Positions 1 through 10,135 of a stretch of 64,000 bases of DNA are shown in pieces. A model generated the notes under the pieces. It had not been told where the DNA came from. It worked only from the letters and a program-made list of their open reading frames with translations, and ran no database searches. The stretch comes from Gammaproteobacteria bacterium. Its GTDB lineage: Bacteria; Pseudomonadota; Gammaproteobacteria; Xanthomonadales; Wenzhouxiangellaceae. The translations under genes were made by a program, and so were the position numbers. Each line of letters opens with the position of its first letter. The stretch's first letter is position 1. The stretch spans positions 43,306-107,305 of the forward strand of contig PWYW01000099.1 in the NCBI GenBank assembly GCA_003567685.1. Direction: 5' to 3'.

Positions 1-619
1 CGACCACGGTGGCCAGGGTGACCGCGCCGTTGACCAGCACGTGTGCGCTCAGCGGCAGCATGACCAGACCCAGCAGGGTCCAGATGGTGGCCGCCCGGGT
101 GCTCATGTCATCGGGTACTTCGTCGCTCAGGCTGGCCGCCATCGGATCTTTTCGGCCGTTGCGCAGCCCCACGTACACCATGCCACCGACCAGGGCGGCA
201 AGACCGCCAGCCATCAGCAGGCCATCCAGGCGACTGAGGGAAAAATTCCACATCACCGCCAGGGTCAGCAACATGATGATGCCGAGGATCGGAAACTCGC
301 GCTTCATGGTGAGTTTCTCCACCCGCAGCGGGTAGATCAGCGCGGTCAGGCCAAGGATCAGGCCAACGTTGGCAATATTCGATCCGATCGCGTTGCCGAT
401 GGCCAGTGACGGGTTGCCGCGGACCGAGGCCATGGCCGACACCAGCATTTCCGGTGCCGAGGTGCCGAAGCCGACGATGGTCAGGCCGACCAGCAGTGGC
501 GGCACGCCCAGGTTGCGGGCCAGAGCCGATGCGCCCGTTACCAGCCGACCAGCCGCCCAGATCAGCAGCACGAAGCCGGCGGTTAGTTCCAGGAGGGCAA
601 TAAACAGGGTGGAGGACAT
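1..619 (-). CDS. yrbG: Calcium/sodium antiporter, CaCA family (partial, C-terminus outside window)
   Basis: Inner-membrane cation exchanger expected to swap Ca2+ for Na+ or H+. The first 206 residues read open from an ATG at 619 to the window edge. The first alpha repeat is clear: GFGTSAPE at residues 50-57 followed by GNAIGSNIANVGLILG at 75-90, the ion-binding signature of the YrbG/CaxA branch. Four to five hydrophobic segments are visible, and the second alpha repeat would lie beyond the window. It is divergent from ibaG-murA; in E. coli yrbG, ibaG and murA also lie close together, which supports the call. The family is certain from the motif; the transported ion is inferred. Confidence 0.88.
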   Translation of the reverse strand, partial: MSSTLFIALLELTAGFVLLIWAAGRLVTGASALARNLGVPPLLVGLTIVGFGTSAPEMLVSAMASVRGNPSLAIGNAIGSNIANVGLILGLTALIYPLRVEKLTMKREFPILGIIMLLTLAVMWNFSLSRLDGLLMAGGLAALVGGMVYVGLRNGRKDPMAASLSDEVPDDMSTRAATIWTLLGLVMLPLSAHVLVNGAVTLATVV

Positions 620-764
620 CACTCGAATACCGGGGACGGGGGCCGCCAGGCCAGGCGGTCTGCGCTAAACTAGCGGACCGAGTTGATCGTCTGACCCTGC
701 ATCAAGCGCCAGGCCGCTGGCGAGGGCCGGGACGTTCGTTTTGATCACAGACACCAAGACCATC

Positions 765-998
765 ATGAATCCATCGGAAATCGAATCCCTGATTTTACAG
801 GCAATGCCCGGCGCGAGTGTGCGGGTGATGTCGGACGACAACGTGCATTACAGCGCGCGAATCGTCAGTGCCGACTTTTCGGGGCTGGGTCGTCTGGACC
901 GCCATCGGCGGGTCCATGACGCCATCGGACCGTCGCTGGGCCGAGAAATTCACGCACTTACGCTTGAACTGAAAGCCCCGGACGAGGTCGATGACTGA
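765..998 (+). CDS. ibaG: BolA-family protein IbaG
   Basis: Small (77 aa) BolA-fold protein that, in the family, binds monothiol glutaredoxin through a shared 2Fe-2S cluster and is linked to acid stress and iron-sulfur traffic. The conserved BolA parts are visible: the ESLIL helix near the start, the strand around HYSARIVS, and the RRVHDAIGP / IHALTLELKAP segment containing the invariant histidine. I prefer the ATG at 765 because residues upstream of it are not family-like; an in-frame ATG at 741 would add eight residues. It sits 43 nt before murA, the usual ibaG-murA arrangement in gammaproteobacteria. Confidence 0.85.
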   Translation: MNPSEIESLILQAMPGASVRVMSDDNVHYSARIVSADFSGLGRLDRHRRVHDAIGPSLGREIHALTLELKAPDEVDD

Positions 999-1035
999 CT
1001 TGCAGTCTTTCTCTACATTGCTCAAGGGAGCCTAG

Positions 1036-2301
<1,266 letters not shown>

Positions 2302-2386
2302 CCTGTGGCACGGTTCACAGCGGCCCAAGGCCGGTACACTATCCTTGCTTTCGTTTGACCGTACGCGTATCCCTTAAAGAGGCCGC

Positions 2387-3046
2387 ATGTCGCTGAACCT
2401 TGAACAAGCCCGTTTCAACATGGTGGAGCAGCAGGTAAGAACCTGGGAAGTGCTCGATCAGCGAGTTCTGGATGTTTTGCGTTCGGTGCCGCGCGAAGAT
2501 TTCGTGCCGAGCCGCTACCGCAAGATGGCCTTTGCCGACTTGCGCCTGCCGATTGGCGAGGGCGAGGTGATGATGAAACCGCTCGAGGAAGGGCGTCTGC
2601 TGCAGTCGCTGTCAATAGAGCCCGGTGAGCAAGTGCTGGAAATCGGTACCGGTTCGGGTTTCCTCGCCGCCTGTCTGGCGGCCCTGGGCGGCCAGGTCAA
2701 GAGCTTGGAAATCCAGGCCAGCCTGGCCGAATCCGCACGTGCTCGACTTGACCGAAGCGGCTTTTCGGCAATCGATATCGACTGTGCTGATGCCCTCGAT
2801 ACGGCGCTGCCCCAACGGGCCTTTGACGTCGTGGTGCTCACCGCATCTGTTCCCGACGTGCCGGATACCCTGCTGTCGGCCGTTGCCGAGGGTGGGCGTC
2901 TCTTCGCGGTTCGCGGCCGGTCACCTGCCATGGAAGCGGTTTGCCTGACTCGCCTGGCTGGCGGTCGCTGGCATGTCGAAAGCCTGTTTGAAACCGACCT
3001 GCCGCGCCTCCGCGGCGGCGAAGATCTTCCCACTTTTGATTTTTAG
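2387..3046 (+). CDS. Protein-L-isoaspartate O-methyltransferase family protein
   Basis: Class I SAM-dependent methyltransferase of 219 residues in the PIMT/Pcm family. SAM motif I is seen as VLEIGTGSGFLAA at about residues 82-94, followed by an acidic strand end (SLEI). The N-terminal part (MVEQQVRTWEVLDQRVLDVL, then VPREDFVP) is typical of the Pcm-like proteins encoded beside tolC. Real Pcm repairs isoaspartyl residues in aged proteins; this tolC-linked branch is often only annotated by homology, so the substrate is uncertain. tolC starts 13 nt after its stop, so the two genes are probably one transcript. Confidence 0.85.
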   Translation: MSLNLEQARFNMVEQQVRTWEVLDQRVLDVLRSVPREDFVPSRYRKMAFADLRLPIGEGEVMMKPLEEGRLLQSLSIEPGEQVLEIGTGSGFLAACLAALGGQVKSLEIQASLAESARARLDRSGFSAIDIDCADALDTALPQRAFDVVVLTASVPDVPDTLLSAVAEGGRLFAVRGRSPAMEAVCLTRLAGGRWHVESLFETDLPRLRGGEDLPTFDF

Positions 3047-3059
3047 CTGGAATCCTGTC

Positions 3060-4406
3060 ATGACCAAGACCAAGCTCTGGATTGTCGCCGCTGCCCTGGG
3101 CCTGATCCCTACCGTTCACGCCGTCGATTTGATGGGCGTCTACGAATTGGCCCAGGCCAACGATGCCGAGTTGCGCGCCGCGGAGCAGCGCCTGGCTGCG
3201 GCGGGTGAGATTCCCATTCAGGCTCGTGCCCAGTTACTGCCATCGGTCAATGCCCAGGTTGGTCGCCAGATCGGCAGCTCCAGCACACGGTTTGATGGTG
3301 TCTCACGCGGCTCAACCGATGTTGATACCGAAAGCTACAGCGTTCAATTGACCCAGTCGATTTACGACCATGCCAACTACGGGCGGCTGTCGCGCGCACG
3401 GGCTGAACTGATGGCCGCCGACGCCCAGTATGCCGAGGCCTGGCAGGCATTTCTCCTGCGCGTCAGCGAGCGCTACTTCGACGTGCTGACGGCACTGGAT
3501 TCGGTTCGATTCGCCCAGGCGGAAGAAACCGCGCTGCGGCGACAGTTCGAGCAGGCCGAGCAGCGTTTTGAAGTGGGCCTGGCTGCCGTCACCGACGTAC
3601 ATGAGGCCCGTGCCGTGTTCGACGCGGCCCAGGCTCGCGTCATCCTGAGTGAAAACGCGCTTGAAGATGCCCGCGAGGCCCTGCGTGAAATCGCCGGCAC
3701 GCTGTTCGATGACTACTCTCGCCTGATCGACGACGTGCCGTTGGACGTGCCAACGCCGCTGAGCGCAGACGAGTGGATTGACCTGGCACTGGATCACAGT
3801 CCGCAAATTCGCCAGCAGCGCGGCCAGCTTGACATCGCCGACGCCGACCTGCGCATTGCGCGGGCCGGCTACCTGCCCAGTTTGAACCTGACCGGTGGCT
3901 ACAGCCGCAACGTGAACAACGAGGCCATCGGGCGCGACCCGATCACCCAGGAGCCCCTGGTTTCTTCGGAGTTGGTCAACAAGGGCTGGAACGTCAACCT
4001 GACACTGAACGTGCCGATTTTCCAGGGCTTCGCAGTCCAGTCCCGGAGTCGCCAGGCCGGTCTGCTGTTGAGCGCCGCTGACGAACAGCTCGACCAGGTC
4101 GAGCGCCGGGTCATTCGCCAGACCGAAAACGCTTACCGCGCGATTGTTGCTGGCGCTCGCGAAGTGGAGGCCCGCCGCCAGGCGCTGGTATCAGCCGAAA
4201 GCGCACTGGAAGCGACCAACGCCGGCTTTGAGGTTGGCACTCGAACCATCGTCGATGTGCTGCAGTCCGAGCAGCGCTTCTTCCAGGCCGAGCGCGATTT
4301 CTCTCAGGCTCGTCACCAGTTCATTCTCAATCAGCTTCGGCTGGCCCAGGCGGCCGGTCAGCTTGAGGAAGAGGACCTGGTTCGGGTCAATGGACTGTTG
4401 CGCTAA
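3060..4406 (+). CDS. tolC: Outer-membrane efflux channel TolC
   Basis: Outer-membrane channel (448 aa) that connects RND, ABC or MFS pumps and type I secretion systems to the outside. A Sec signal peptide ends near TVHA-VD (residues 17-21). Two outer-membrane efflux protein repeats follow, with the characteristic heptad-rich helices and the LTLNVPIFQG element that begins the second barrel segment. I chose the ATG at 3060 because the signal peptide starts there; the frame stays open further upstream inside the methyltransferase gene. It converges with waaA, overlapping it by 20 nt. It is a plausible outer component for the RND pump at 36-40 kb, although it lies far away. Confidence 0.93.
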   Translation: MTKTKLWIVAAALGLIPTVHAVDLMGVYELAQANDAELRAAEQRLAAAGEIPIQARAQLLPSVNAQVGRQIGSSSTRFDGVSRGSTDVDTESYSVQLTQSIYDHANYGRLSRARAELMAADAQYAEAWQAFLLRVSERYFDVLTALDSVRFAQAEETALRRQFEQAEQRFEVGLAAVTDVHEARAVFDAAQARVILSENALEDAREALREIAGTLFDDYSRLIDDVPLDVPTPLSADEWIDLALDHSPQIRQQRGQLDIADADLRIARAGYLPSLNLTGGYSRNVNNEAIGRDPITQEPLVSSELVNKGWNVNLTLNVPIFQGFAVQSRSRQAGLLLSAADEQLDQVERRVIRQTENAYRAIVAGAREVEARRQALVSAESALEATNAGFEVGTRTIVDVLQSEQRFFQAERDFSQARHQFILNQLRLAQAAGQLEEEDLVRVNGLLR

Positions 4407-5649
4407 GCCTTTCCAGGGTGCGGGCCAGGCTGCCACGCCCTGAATCCACCACCCGTCGGGCTGCCTGCCCCAGATTGTCGGCGTGTTCGGGGTCGTCCAG
4501 GCAACGCCTGACGGCCTGCTCGATGGACGCGCTGTCGGTCACGTTGATCAGCGCACCGGCATCGGTCAGGGCCTGCGCGCTGGCCGACTGGTTGTGCAGC
4601 CACGGCCCGGCCATCACCGGCTTGCCCAGGGCCGCGGGTTCCAGCAGGTTGTGTCCCCCAATGTCGACCAGGCTGCCCCCGACCAGTGCTACGCGGCAGT
4701 TGCCGTAACAGGCCATCAATTCCCCCAGCGTATCGACCAGAAGCACAGAGTGTTCGGCTGTGAGCGTCTGGTCAAACAGGCATCCGCTCAGCCTGGCCTT
4801 TCGGATCAAGTCGAGAATCTCGCCGCGCCGTTCCGGATGCCGTGGCGCCAGTAACAGCAGCGCGTCGGGATACCTGGCCAGCAGTTGACGATGCGCCTCC
4901 AGCACGAGGGTTTCCTCGCCAGGGCGGGTGCTGCCGGCTACCCAGCAGGGGCGTTGACCGATACGCTGTTGCAGCAATCGGGTGCGTTCGGGCAGGTCGG
5001 CGGGCAGCATCAGATCGAACTTGAGATTGCCGACCACCTCGATTTTTGCCCGATCCAGCCCGAGATCCCCGAATCGCTGCGCATCGTCGTCGCTTTGGAC
5101 CAGGGCAAATGACACTGCGCTCAGCGCCTCGCGGAACAACGGCCGGACCAGTCGACTTCGGGTCAGGCCTTTCTGGCTGAGCCGGGCATTGACCAGTGCC
5201 AGGGGAATCTGGCGGGCCTTCAGCGCCCGAAATGTTTCCGGCCAAAGCTCGGTTTCCATGAACAGGGCCAGTATTGGCTGGCTGCGGTCCAGCCAGGCGT
5301 TGACGGCGGCCGGTCGATCGATCGGGGCCAGCCGGTGTTCGACTCGGTCGCCGAGCCGCTGGCGAGCATGGTTGGCGCCGCTCAAGGTGACCGTGCTGAG
5401 CAGGATCGACGGTGGGTTCGCGCGTTTCAGCATGGCTTCGATCAGGGGCAGCGCGGCGTTCACTTCGCCGACTGACGCGCAGTGCAGCCAGATGGCACCG
5501 GTCGGTGGCGAGCCGATTTGCCCCAGGCGTTCGCCCCGGCGGCCCGCGACCGCGGGAAAATCGCTCTCCTGTCGGTGCAGCAGGCGAAGCCCGAAGGGCG
5601 TGGCCAGGGCCAAAAGCAGACGATAGAGCGAGCGGTAGGCAAGCGGCAT
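4387..5649 (-). CDS. waaA: 3-deoxy-D-manno-octulosonic acid transferase (Kdo transferase)
   Basis: GT-B glycosyltransferase (family GT30) that attaches Kdo to lipid A precursor at the cytoplasmic face of the inner membrane. The 420-residue product has a short N-terminal membrane anchor (MPLAYRSLYRLLLALATPFG). It then has the Kdo transferase domain with the catalytic glutamate in CASVGEVNAALPL (Glu62), and the C-terminal donor-binding half with GGSLVDIGGHNLLEPAALG. The ATG at 5649 is chosen because homology begins there; the frame remains open far upstream. It is divergent, with 45 nt between starts, from a lipid A-type acyltransferase, which fits a shared role in endotoxin assembly. Confidence 0.95.
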   Translation of the reverse strand: MPLAYRSLYRLLLALATPFGLRLLHRQESDFPAVAGRRGERLGQIGSPPTGAIWLHCASVGEVNAALPLIEAMLKRANPPSILLSTVTLSGANHARQRLGDRVEHRLAPIDRPAAVNAWLDRSQPILALFMETELWPETFRALKARQIPLALVNARLSQKGLTRSRLVRPLFREALSAVSFALVQSDDDAQRFGDLGLDRAKIEVVGNLKFDLMLPADLPERTRLLQQRIGQRPCWVAGSTRPGEETLVLEAHRQLLARYPDALLLLAPRHPERRGEILDLIRKARLSGCLFDQTLTAEHSVLLVDTLGELMACYGNCRVALVGGSLVDIGGHNLLEPAALGKPVMAGPWLHNQSASAQALTDAGALINVTDSASIEQAVRRCLDDPEHADNLGQAARRVVDSGRGSLARTLERLSATVH

Positions 5650-5694
5650 GTCGGCAGTGTAACTCGCGACGGCACAATCCCGGATAATGGCGTC

Positions 5695-6597
5695 ATGAGC
5701 CGACTGCGAAATGGAATGACACGGGCGGGGCTGGTGCCGGTGCGCGGACTTGGGCGTTTGCCGCCGGGTGCGGCGCGCGCGCTGACGGGCGGGCTGGCAG
5801 GCCCCATGCGCTGGCTCATGACGAGGCGGGTGGCCATTGCCCGCCGTAATCTGGCCCTGTGTTTCCCGGACTGGACATCGGCCCGGCTCGAGCAAACCTT
5901 GCGTCTTCATTTTCGCCTGTTGGCGGAAAGCGTTGCCGACATTGCCCAGGCCTGGTGTCGCCCCGGTCGGCTGGATGAATCATTTGGTGAGGTCATCGGG
6001 ATGGAATACGTCGAGGCGGCCCGGGCCGGCGGCCGCGGCGTATTGCTCATTACCGGTCACGCCACTTGTCTTGAACTCGGCGCGCGGTTGTTTGGTGAGC
6101 GCGTCGAGGCCTGCGGGATTTACCGGCCGCTGCGAAACCCGGTGCTGGACGCTTTTCAGAACCGGGGTCGCGAGCGCTATGCCCGCCGCATGATTCCGCG
6201 CCATGATTTGCGCGCCATGGTCAAGCATCTGCGTGCCGGCGGCATTCTCTGGTACGCCCCGGATCAGGACTTCGGTCCCGATCGCAGCGAGTTCGTGCCG
6301 TTTTTTGGCCAGCCGGTGGCCACGGCCCGGGGGATCATCGAGCTGGCCCGCCTGGGTCGGGCGGCGGTCGTCCCGATGTACCCGCTGCAGTGCCTGGCTG
6401 ATCGCCGTGTCGAAGTTCATGTCGAAGCAGAATTGCCCGACTTTGCCGATGCCCCCGCGATTGAGAGCCTGGGCGCTTTCAATCGATTTCTCGAGCGCCA
6501 GATTCGTCGTTCACCCGCGCAGTACTGGTGGCTGCATCGTCGATTCAAGTCGGCGCCGCCTGGCGTGGCTGATCGTTACCGGCAGACGCCGGCATGA
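5695..6597 (+). CDS. lpxL: Lysophospholipid/lipid A acyltransferase, LpxL/HtrB family
   Basis: Membrane-associated acyltransferase of 300 residues expected to add a secondary acyl chain to Kdo-lipid A using acyl-ACP. The family HX4E catalytic motif is present as GHATCLE (His122, Glu127). It is followed by YRPLRNPVLD and the WYAPDQDFGP element, which corresponds to the conserved PDQ loop of HtrB/LpxL/LpxM. The start is the ATG at 5695; the frame is open upstream into the waaA intergenic region. It overlaps the next gene by 4 nt (ATGA). Whether it acts as LpxL or LpxM cannot be decided from the sequence. Confidence 0.88.
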   Translation: MSRLRNGMTRAGLVPVRGLGRLPPGAARALTGGLAGPMRWLMTRRVAIARRNLALCFPDWTSARLEQTLRLHFRLLAESVADIAQAWCRPGRLDESFGEVIGMEYVEAARAGGRGVLLITGHATCLELGARLFGERVEACGIYRPLRNPVLDAFQNRGRERYARRMIPRHDLRAMVKHLRAGGILWYAPDQDFGPDRSEFVPFFGQPVATARGIIELARLGRAAVVPMYPLQCLADRRVEVHVEAELPDFADAPAIESLGAFNRFLERQIRRSPAQYWWLHRRFKSAPPGVADRYRQTPA

Positions 6598-7649
6598 GCC
6601 AGCGGTTGTTGTTCGTGCCGGCCAGCGGGCCGCGCGGGTCGGGCGAATACTATCGTTGCCTGAACCTGGCCCGGGCTGCACTGGTCGAGGCCGAGCGCCG
6701 CGGGCTGGCGCTGGAGTGTCATGTTCTGCTTCACCGCAAGGCCAGCGTGGAAACGGACTCCGCCCTGACGCCCCACGCGATCAGCGAAACACCCGCCCGG
6801 GCCTGCGCTGAGGTGGCCGACTGGCTGGCCCGCCTGAAACCCGATCTGGTGGCCTTCGATTGCAGCGGCCGGGCGCGCCACTTTCGCCAGGTTCGCCGGC
6901 AGGGTGGTCGGGTTGTCTGGATCAGCAACCGCCCCGGCAAACATCGGCGTGGATTCTCGCCGCGCGTACTGCCCTGGCTGAACGGGCATCTTCTGGCCGA
7001 CTGCGACCCGGGTGATTTTCGTCGCCCCTGGCTGGCCCGGATAAGCCCGGGCTGGCTGGTCCACTGTGACTACTTGCCGGTGCGCCTGATTGCGCCGACG
7101 GCACAGGATCCCGGCATCGTCTTGCCGCCGCGCTTCGCTGCGTTTGTTGCTGGCGGCGGTGGCTACTGTCATGAGGGTCGGCCCTTGCCGGACATTCTGC
7201 GAGATGCAGCCGCACAATTCAGCCAGCAGACGGGCCTGCCATCGGTTCTGGTAACGGGGCCGCAGTATGCCGAACCGATGGTCGGCAGCGAGCAGATCAC
7301 GGTGCTGTCAGCGTTGCCCACCCGAGGTCTGCAGTGGCTGCTGGGTCGCTCCCTGTTGGCGGTGACCGGCGCTGGATACATGCTCAGTTCTCAGGTGTTG
7401 GCCGAGGCCTTGCCTGCGGTAATGGTGCCAGCGGGAGGAAGCGATCAGCCGGGTCGAATTCGGCGGCTTTGCGAGCAGTCACTGGTGACGACCGCCAGTC
7501 CGGAGCCGGCAGCGCTGGCTGAGGCAGCCATCCGTCTCTATCGGGATGAGGGATTGAGACAACAGTTGACCGCATCAATCAAGGCCGCTGGACTTCGCAA
7601 TGCGGCCGACCAGGCGGCATCCTGGTTGCTTGATCGCCTTCAGACTTGA
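6594..7649 (+). CDS. PseG/MurG-like GT-B fold protein, probable glycan-processing enzyme
   Basis: A 351-residue protein with no exact family I can name. The N-terminal pattern VPASGPRGSGEYYRCLNLA resembles the GxGHxxRxLxLA opening of PseG/SpsG nucleotide-sugar hydrolases and MurG-type transferases. The C-terminal half has the GT-B donor-site style: a Gly-rich AGGGGY strand, VTGPQY, and an ITVLSALPTRGLQWLLGRS ... VTGAGYMLSSQVLAEALPAVMVP run. No signal peptide or obvious membrane segment is seen. It is coupled to the acyltransferase gene by a 4-nt overlap and converges with the O-antigen ligase-like gene with a 10-nt overlap. That context suggests LPS core or O-chain sugar work; this is inference. 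Confidence 0.55.
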   Translation: MSQRLLFVPASGPRGSGEYYRCLNLARAALVEAERRGLALECHVLLHRKASVETDSALTPHAISETPARACAEVADWLARLKPDLVAFDCSGRARHFRQVRRQGGRVVWISNRPGKHRRGFSPRVLPWLNGHLLADCDPGDFRRPWLARISPGWLVHCDYLPVRLIAPTAQDPGIVLPPRFAAFVAGGGGYCHEGRPLPDILRDAAAQFSQQTGLPSVLVTGPQYAEPMVGSEQITVLSALPTRGLQWLLGRSLLAVTGAGYMLSSQVLAEALPAVMVPAGGSDQPGRIRRLCEQSLVTTASPEPAALAEAAIRLYRDEGLRQQLTASIKAAGLRNAADQAASWLLDRLQT

Positions 7650-8917
7650 GAGGGTTTGGCGGCGTTTGTCGCGCTCAAACCCAGTGATGCCGACACCAGC
7701 AAGCCAAAGCTCACTATTCCCAGGTTTCGCTCGAACAGGGATTCGCTGGCGGCCATCACGCCGAGGACGGCCAGTGCGGCAAGGCCGCTCCAGGCCAGAG
7801 CGGCTTGTTCAGGCTGACGGTGAAACCGAGGTGATAGCAGATGAAGCATGGGCAGCAGAATCATCAAGGCAACCGCAAACAATCCCGGCACGCCGGCAAT
7901 GTAAAGCGCCGAGAGGTACTGGTTATGGGGGTGGCGAAAGTGGGCAAAGTCGTTGTGGGCCAGGTGTCCCTGCTCGATCTGGACCAGAAGCTGCTCCCGG
8001 AAGCCCCCGGGCCCGGAGCCCAGCCAGGCCTGTTGCCACCAGGTGTCGATGGCAACTTGCCACATGGCTAGGCGCAAGCCGATGGCGCCACTCGAATGGC
8101 CTTCCCGGGCCAGGATGGCCAGGTCGTCGACGGTCTCGCTGACGCGGCCATTGAGCAGCCAGATCAACAATACGCCGCCGGTCGCAACGATGCCCAGTAG
8201 CCACAACGGCCGAAGACTGCCGGCCACCAGTGCTGAGCGACGGCGTGACAGGGACATCAGAATCAAGGCCAGCAGGGGAAAGGAAAGCCAGGCCCCGCGA
8301 ACGCCCGACAGGGCCGTCGCCGCCAGTGCCAGTGTGATGCAAATGACCAGGATGAGTCGTTGCGAAAGCGGCGCCTGGTTCGAAATGAAAAACCGGCCGA
8401 GCAGCATCATGGCAAACGCCAGGCAAAGGCTGCCGAAGTAAATCGGGTTGGTTACCCCGTCGACGCGGCTGCCGTAGTCGCCCTGTTGACCGCTGAACCA
8501 GAACCAGAGTGCATAGAACCCCGCCGTGCCGGCACCCAGCATCAGGCCGTGCCACCACCAGCTTGCCAGGCAAGGACGTTGGTGCATGAGCGGCAGAATG
8601 AAAAAGATCGGCAGCAGGCGCAAGAGCCGGCCAAGCCCGTCTCGGCCCGCATCGGAGAAACCGTTCAGTGCCCAGGCCGATAGCCAAAGCGTTATCCAGG
8701 CCCCAATCGCTGCCAGGAACAGGCGCTCAAGCAGGGCCAGGTCGCTCAGGGAGGAGGGCCGGGCGATGAGTTGTGCCAGCCCGATCAGGCCGAGCAATCC
8801 ATAGCTGGCGGCCAGGATGCCTGGTACCCACAAACCGAGCGCCAGGCCAGTGGCCAGAATCAGCCCGATCAGCTTGGTCAAGCGATCACCGGAAGGTCCT
8901 GCGGTGACCGCGCTCAT
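7640..8917 (-). CDS. O-antigen ligase/polymerase family membrane protein (Wzy_C)
   Basis: Polytopic inner-membrane protein of 425 residues with about ten to twelve hydrophobic helices. The Wzy_C core is recognisable: a TALSGVRGAWLSFPLLALI segment, a large periplasmic loop, then FRHPHNQYLSALYIAGVPGLF with the conserved HNxxL histidine of WaaL-type ligases. WaaL joins undecaprenyl-linked O-antigen to lipid A-core, while relatives polymerise O-units or glycosylate pilins. The ATG at 8917 follows the stop of the upstream zinc-finger gene by 10 nt and is preferred over an ATG at 8953 inside that gene. Its neighbours are LPS genes, which favours a ligase role. Confidence 0.8.
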   Translation of the reverse strand: MSAVTAGPSGDRLTKLIGLILATGLALGLWVPGILAASYGLLGLIGLAQLIARPSSLSDLALLERLFLAAIGAWITLWLSAWALNGFSDAGRDGLGRLLRLLPIFFILPLMHQRPCLASWWWHGLMLGAGTAGFYALWFWFSGQQGDYGSRVDGVTNPIYFGSLCLAFAMMLLGRFFISNQAPLSQRLILVICITLALAATALSGVRGAWLSFPLLALILMSLSRRRSALVAGSLRPLWLLGIVATGGVLLIWLLNGRVSETVDDLAILAREGHSSGAIGLRLAMWQVAIDTWWQQAWLGSGPGGFREQLLVQIEQGHLAHNDFAHFRHPHNQYLSALYIAGVPGLFAVALMILLPMLHLLSPRFHRQPEQAALAWSGLAALAVLGVMAASESLFERNLGIVSFGLLVSASLGLSATNAAKPSQV

Positions 8918-8927
8918 AAGACAGCGT

Positions 8928-9143
8928 TTAGTCGACCAGTTCGTAGTTCGCACCGCAGTAAGGGCACTGGGCGCGACCGGTTTTTTCGATGGGAAGATAG
9001 ACCCGAGGGTGGGAATTCCACAGCGCCATGTCCGGCGTTGGGCAACTCAGGGGCAGATCGCCGCGCTGCACCTGATAAACGCGCTCGGTGTTGGCCGGTT
9101 TTCCGGCCACGTTTCGTTTGCCGGGCGCGGTATTGAAGCTCAT
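8928..9143 (-). CDS. CHCC zinc-finger domain protein
   Basis: Small protein of 71 residues with the zf-CHCC arrangement Cys34, His45, Cys60, Cys63 (ending CPYCGANYEL). The same fold forms the zinc site of the mitochondrial complex I accessory subunit NDUFS6, and short bacterial members are widespread in proteobacteria. The exact role in bacteria is unclear. It lies between purC and the O-antigen ligase-like gene on the same strand, 54 nt after purC and 10 nt before the ligase start, so co-transcription is likely. Confidence 0.85.
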   Translation of the reverse strand: MSFNTAPGKRNVAGKPANTERVYQVQRGDLPLSCPTPDMALWNSHPRVYLPIEKTGRAQCPYCGANYELVD

Positions 9144-9197
9144 CTGGATATCCTCCTCGACTGGCCAGCATTGTAGAACCCGGCTGTCGTTGCCGCC

Positions 9198-10085
9198 TCA
9201 TTGGGCGAGCAAGCGACGGCCGGCCTCCTCGTATCGGGTTCGGGTCTGATCAATGATTGTTTGGGGTAGATTGGGTCCCGGCGCGGTCTTGTCCCAGTCA
9301 AGGGTTTCCAGGTAGTCGCGCACGAACTGCTTGTCGAAGCTGGGCGGGCTGATGCCCAACTGCCACTCATCGACCGGCCAGAAGCGCGAACTGTCGGGGG
9401 TCAGTACCTCGTCAATCAGGTATAGCCGGCCTTCGCGGTCGGTACCGAATTCAAACTTGGTGTCGGCAATGATGATGCCCCGCTCGCGGGCATAGGCGGC
9501 TGCCCGGCGATAAATTGCCAGCGAGCTGTCGCGCACCTGAATGGCTAGCTCGTCACCAATCATCTCGCGCATCTGCTCGAAAGGAATGTTTTCGTCGTGG
9601 TCGCCGACCCGGGCCTTGGTGGACGGCGTGAAAATGGGCTCGGGCAGGGCCTCGGCCTGTGACAGGCCGGCTGGCAACCGAACGCCGCAAATCGCGCCGG
9701 TGGCCTGGTAATCCTTCCAGCCCGAGCCGGCCAGGTAGCCGCGCACGATCGCTTCGACCGGCAGCGGCCTGAGGCGTCTGACCAGCATGCTGCGTGGTGC
9801 CAGTTGGGCGGCCAGCTCGGCATTGCCGACAATCTCGACCAGCTCGCTGGACGGGTCCAGGCAGCACAGGTGGTTGCGGATCTGGTCGCCGAAACGCTCG
9901 AACCAGAAATTTGAGATGCGGGTCAGGATTTCGCCCTTGCCGGGAATCGGGTCGGGCAGGATGACGTCGAAGGCCGACAGCCGGTCCGAAGCCACAATCA
10001 GCAGGCGCTCATCGTCAACGGCATAGATGTCGCGGACCTTGCCCTGGTGCAGGCGATCAAGCGGTGGGACGGGATAGTGGCTCAC
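9198..10085 (-). CDS. purC: Phosphoribosylaminoimidazole-succinocarboxamide synthase
   Basis: Purine biosynthesis enzyme (SAICAR synthetase) that condenses CAIR with aspartate using ATP. The 295-residue length matches the longer type of PurC. Landmarks are GKVRDIY (residues 15-21), SDRLSAFDV (33-41), the [17 protein letters not shown] substrate loop, and IADTKFEFG followed by [14 protein letters not shown]. It is divergent from rpe with about 50 nt between starts, so their promoters must share this short interval. Confidence 0.96.
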   Translation of the reverse strand: MSHYPVPPLDRLHQGKVRDIYAVDDERLLIVASDRLSAFDVILPDPIPGKGEILTRISNFWFERFGDQIRNHLCCLDPSSELVEIVGNAELAAQLAPRSMLVRRLRPLPVEAIVRGYLAGSGWKDYQATGAICGVRLPAGLSQAEALPEPIFTPSTKARVGDHDENIPFEQMREMIGDELAIQVRDSSLAIYRRAAAYARERGIIIADTKFEFGTDREGRLYLIDEVLTPDSSRFWPVDEWQLGISPPSFDKQFVRDYLETLDWDKTAPGPNLPQTIIDQTRTRYEEAGRRLLAQ

Positions 10086-10135
10086 GGCAGCGGGTACAAT
10101 GAAAGTTCTCCTGAATTATAAGCCGGACAACCCTC

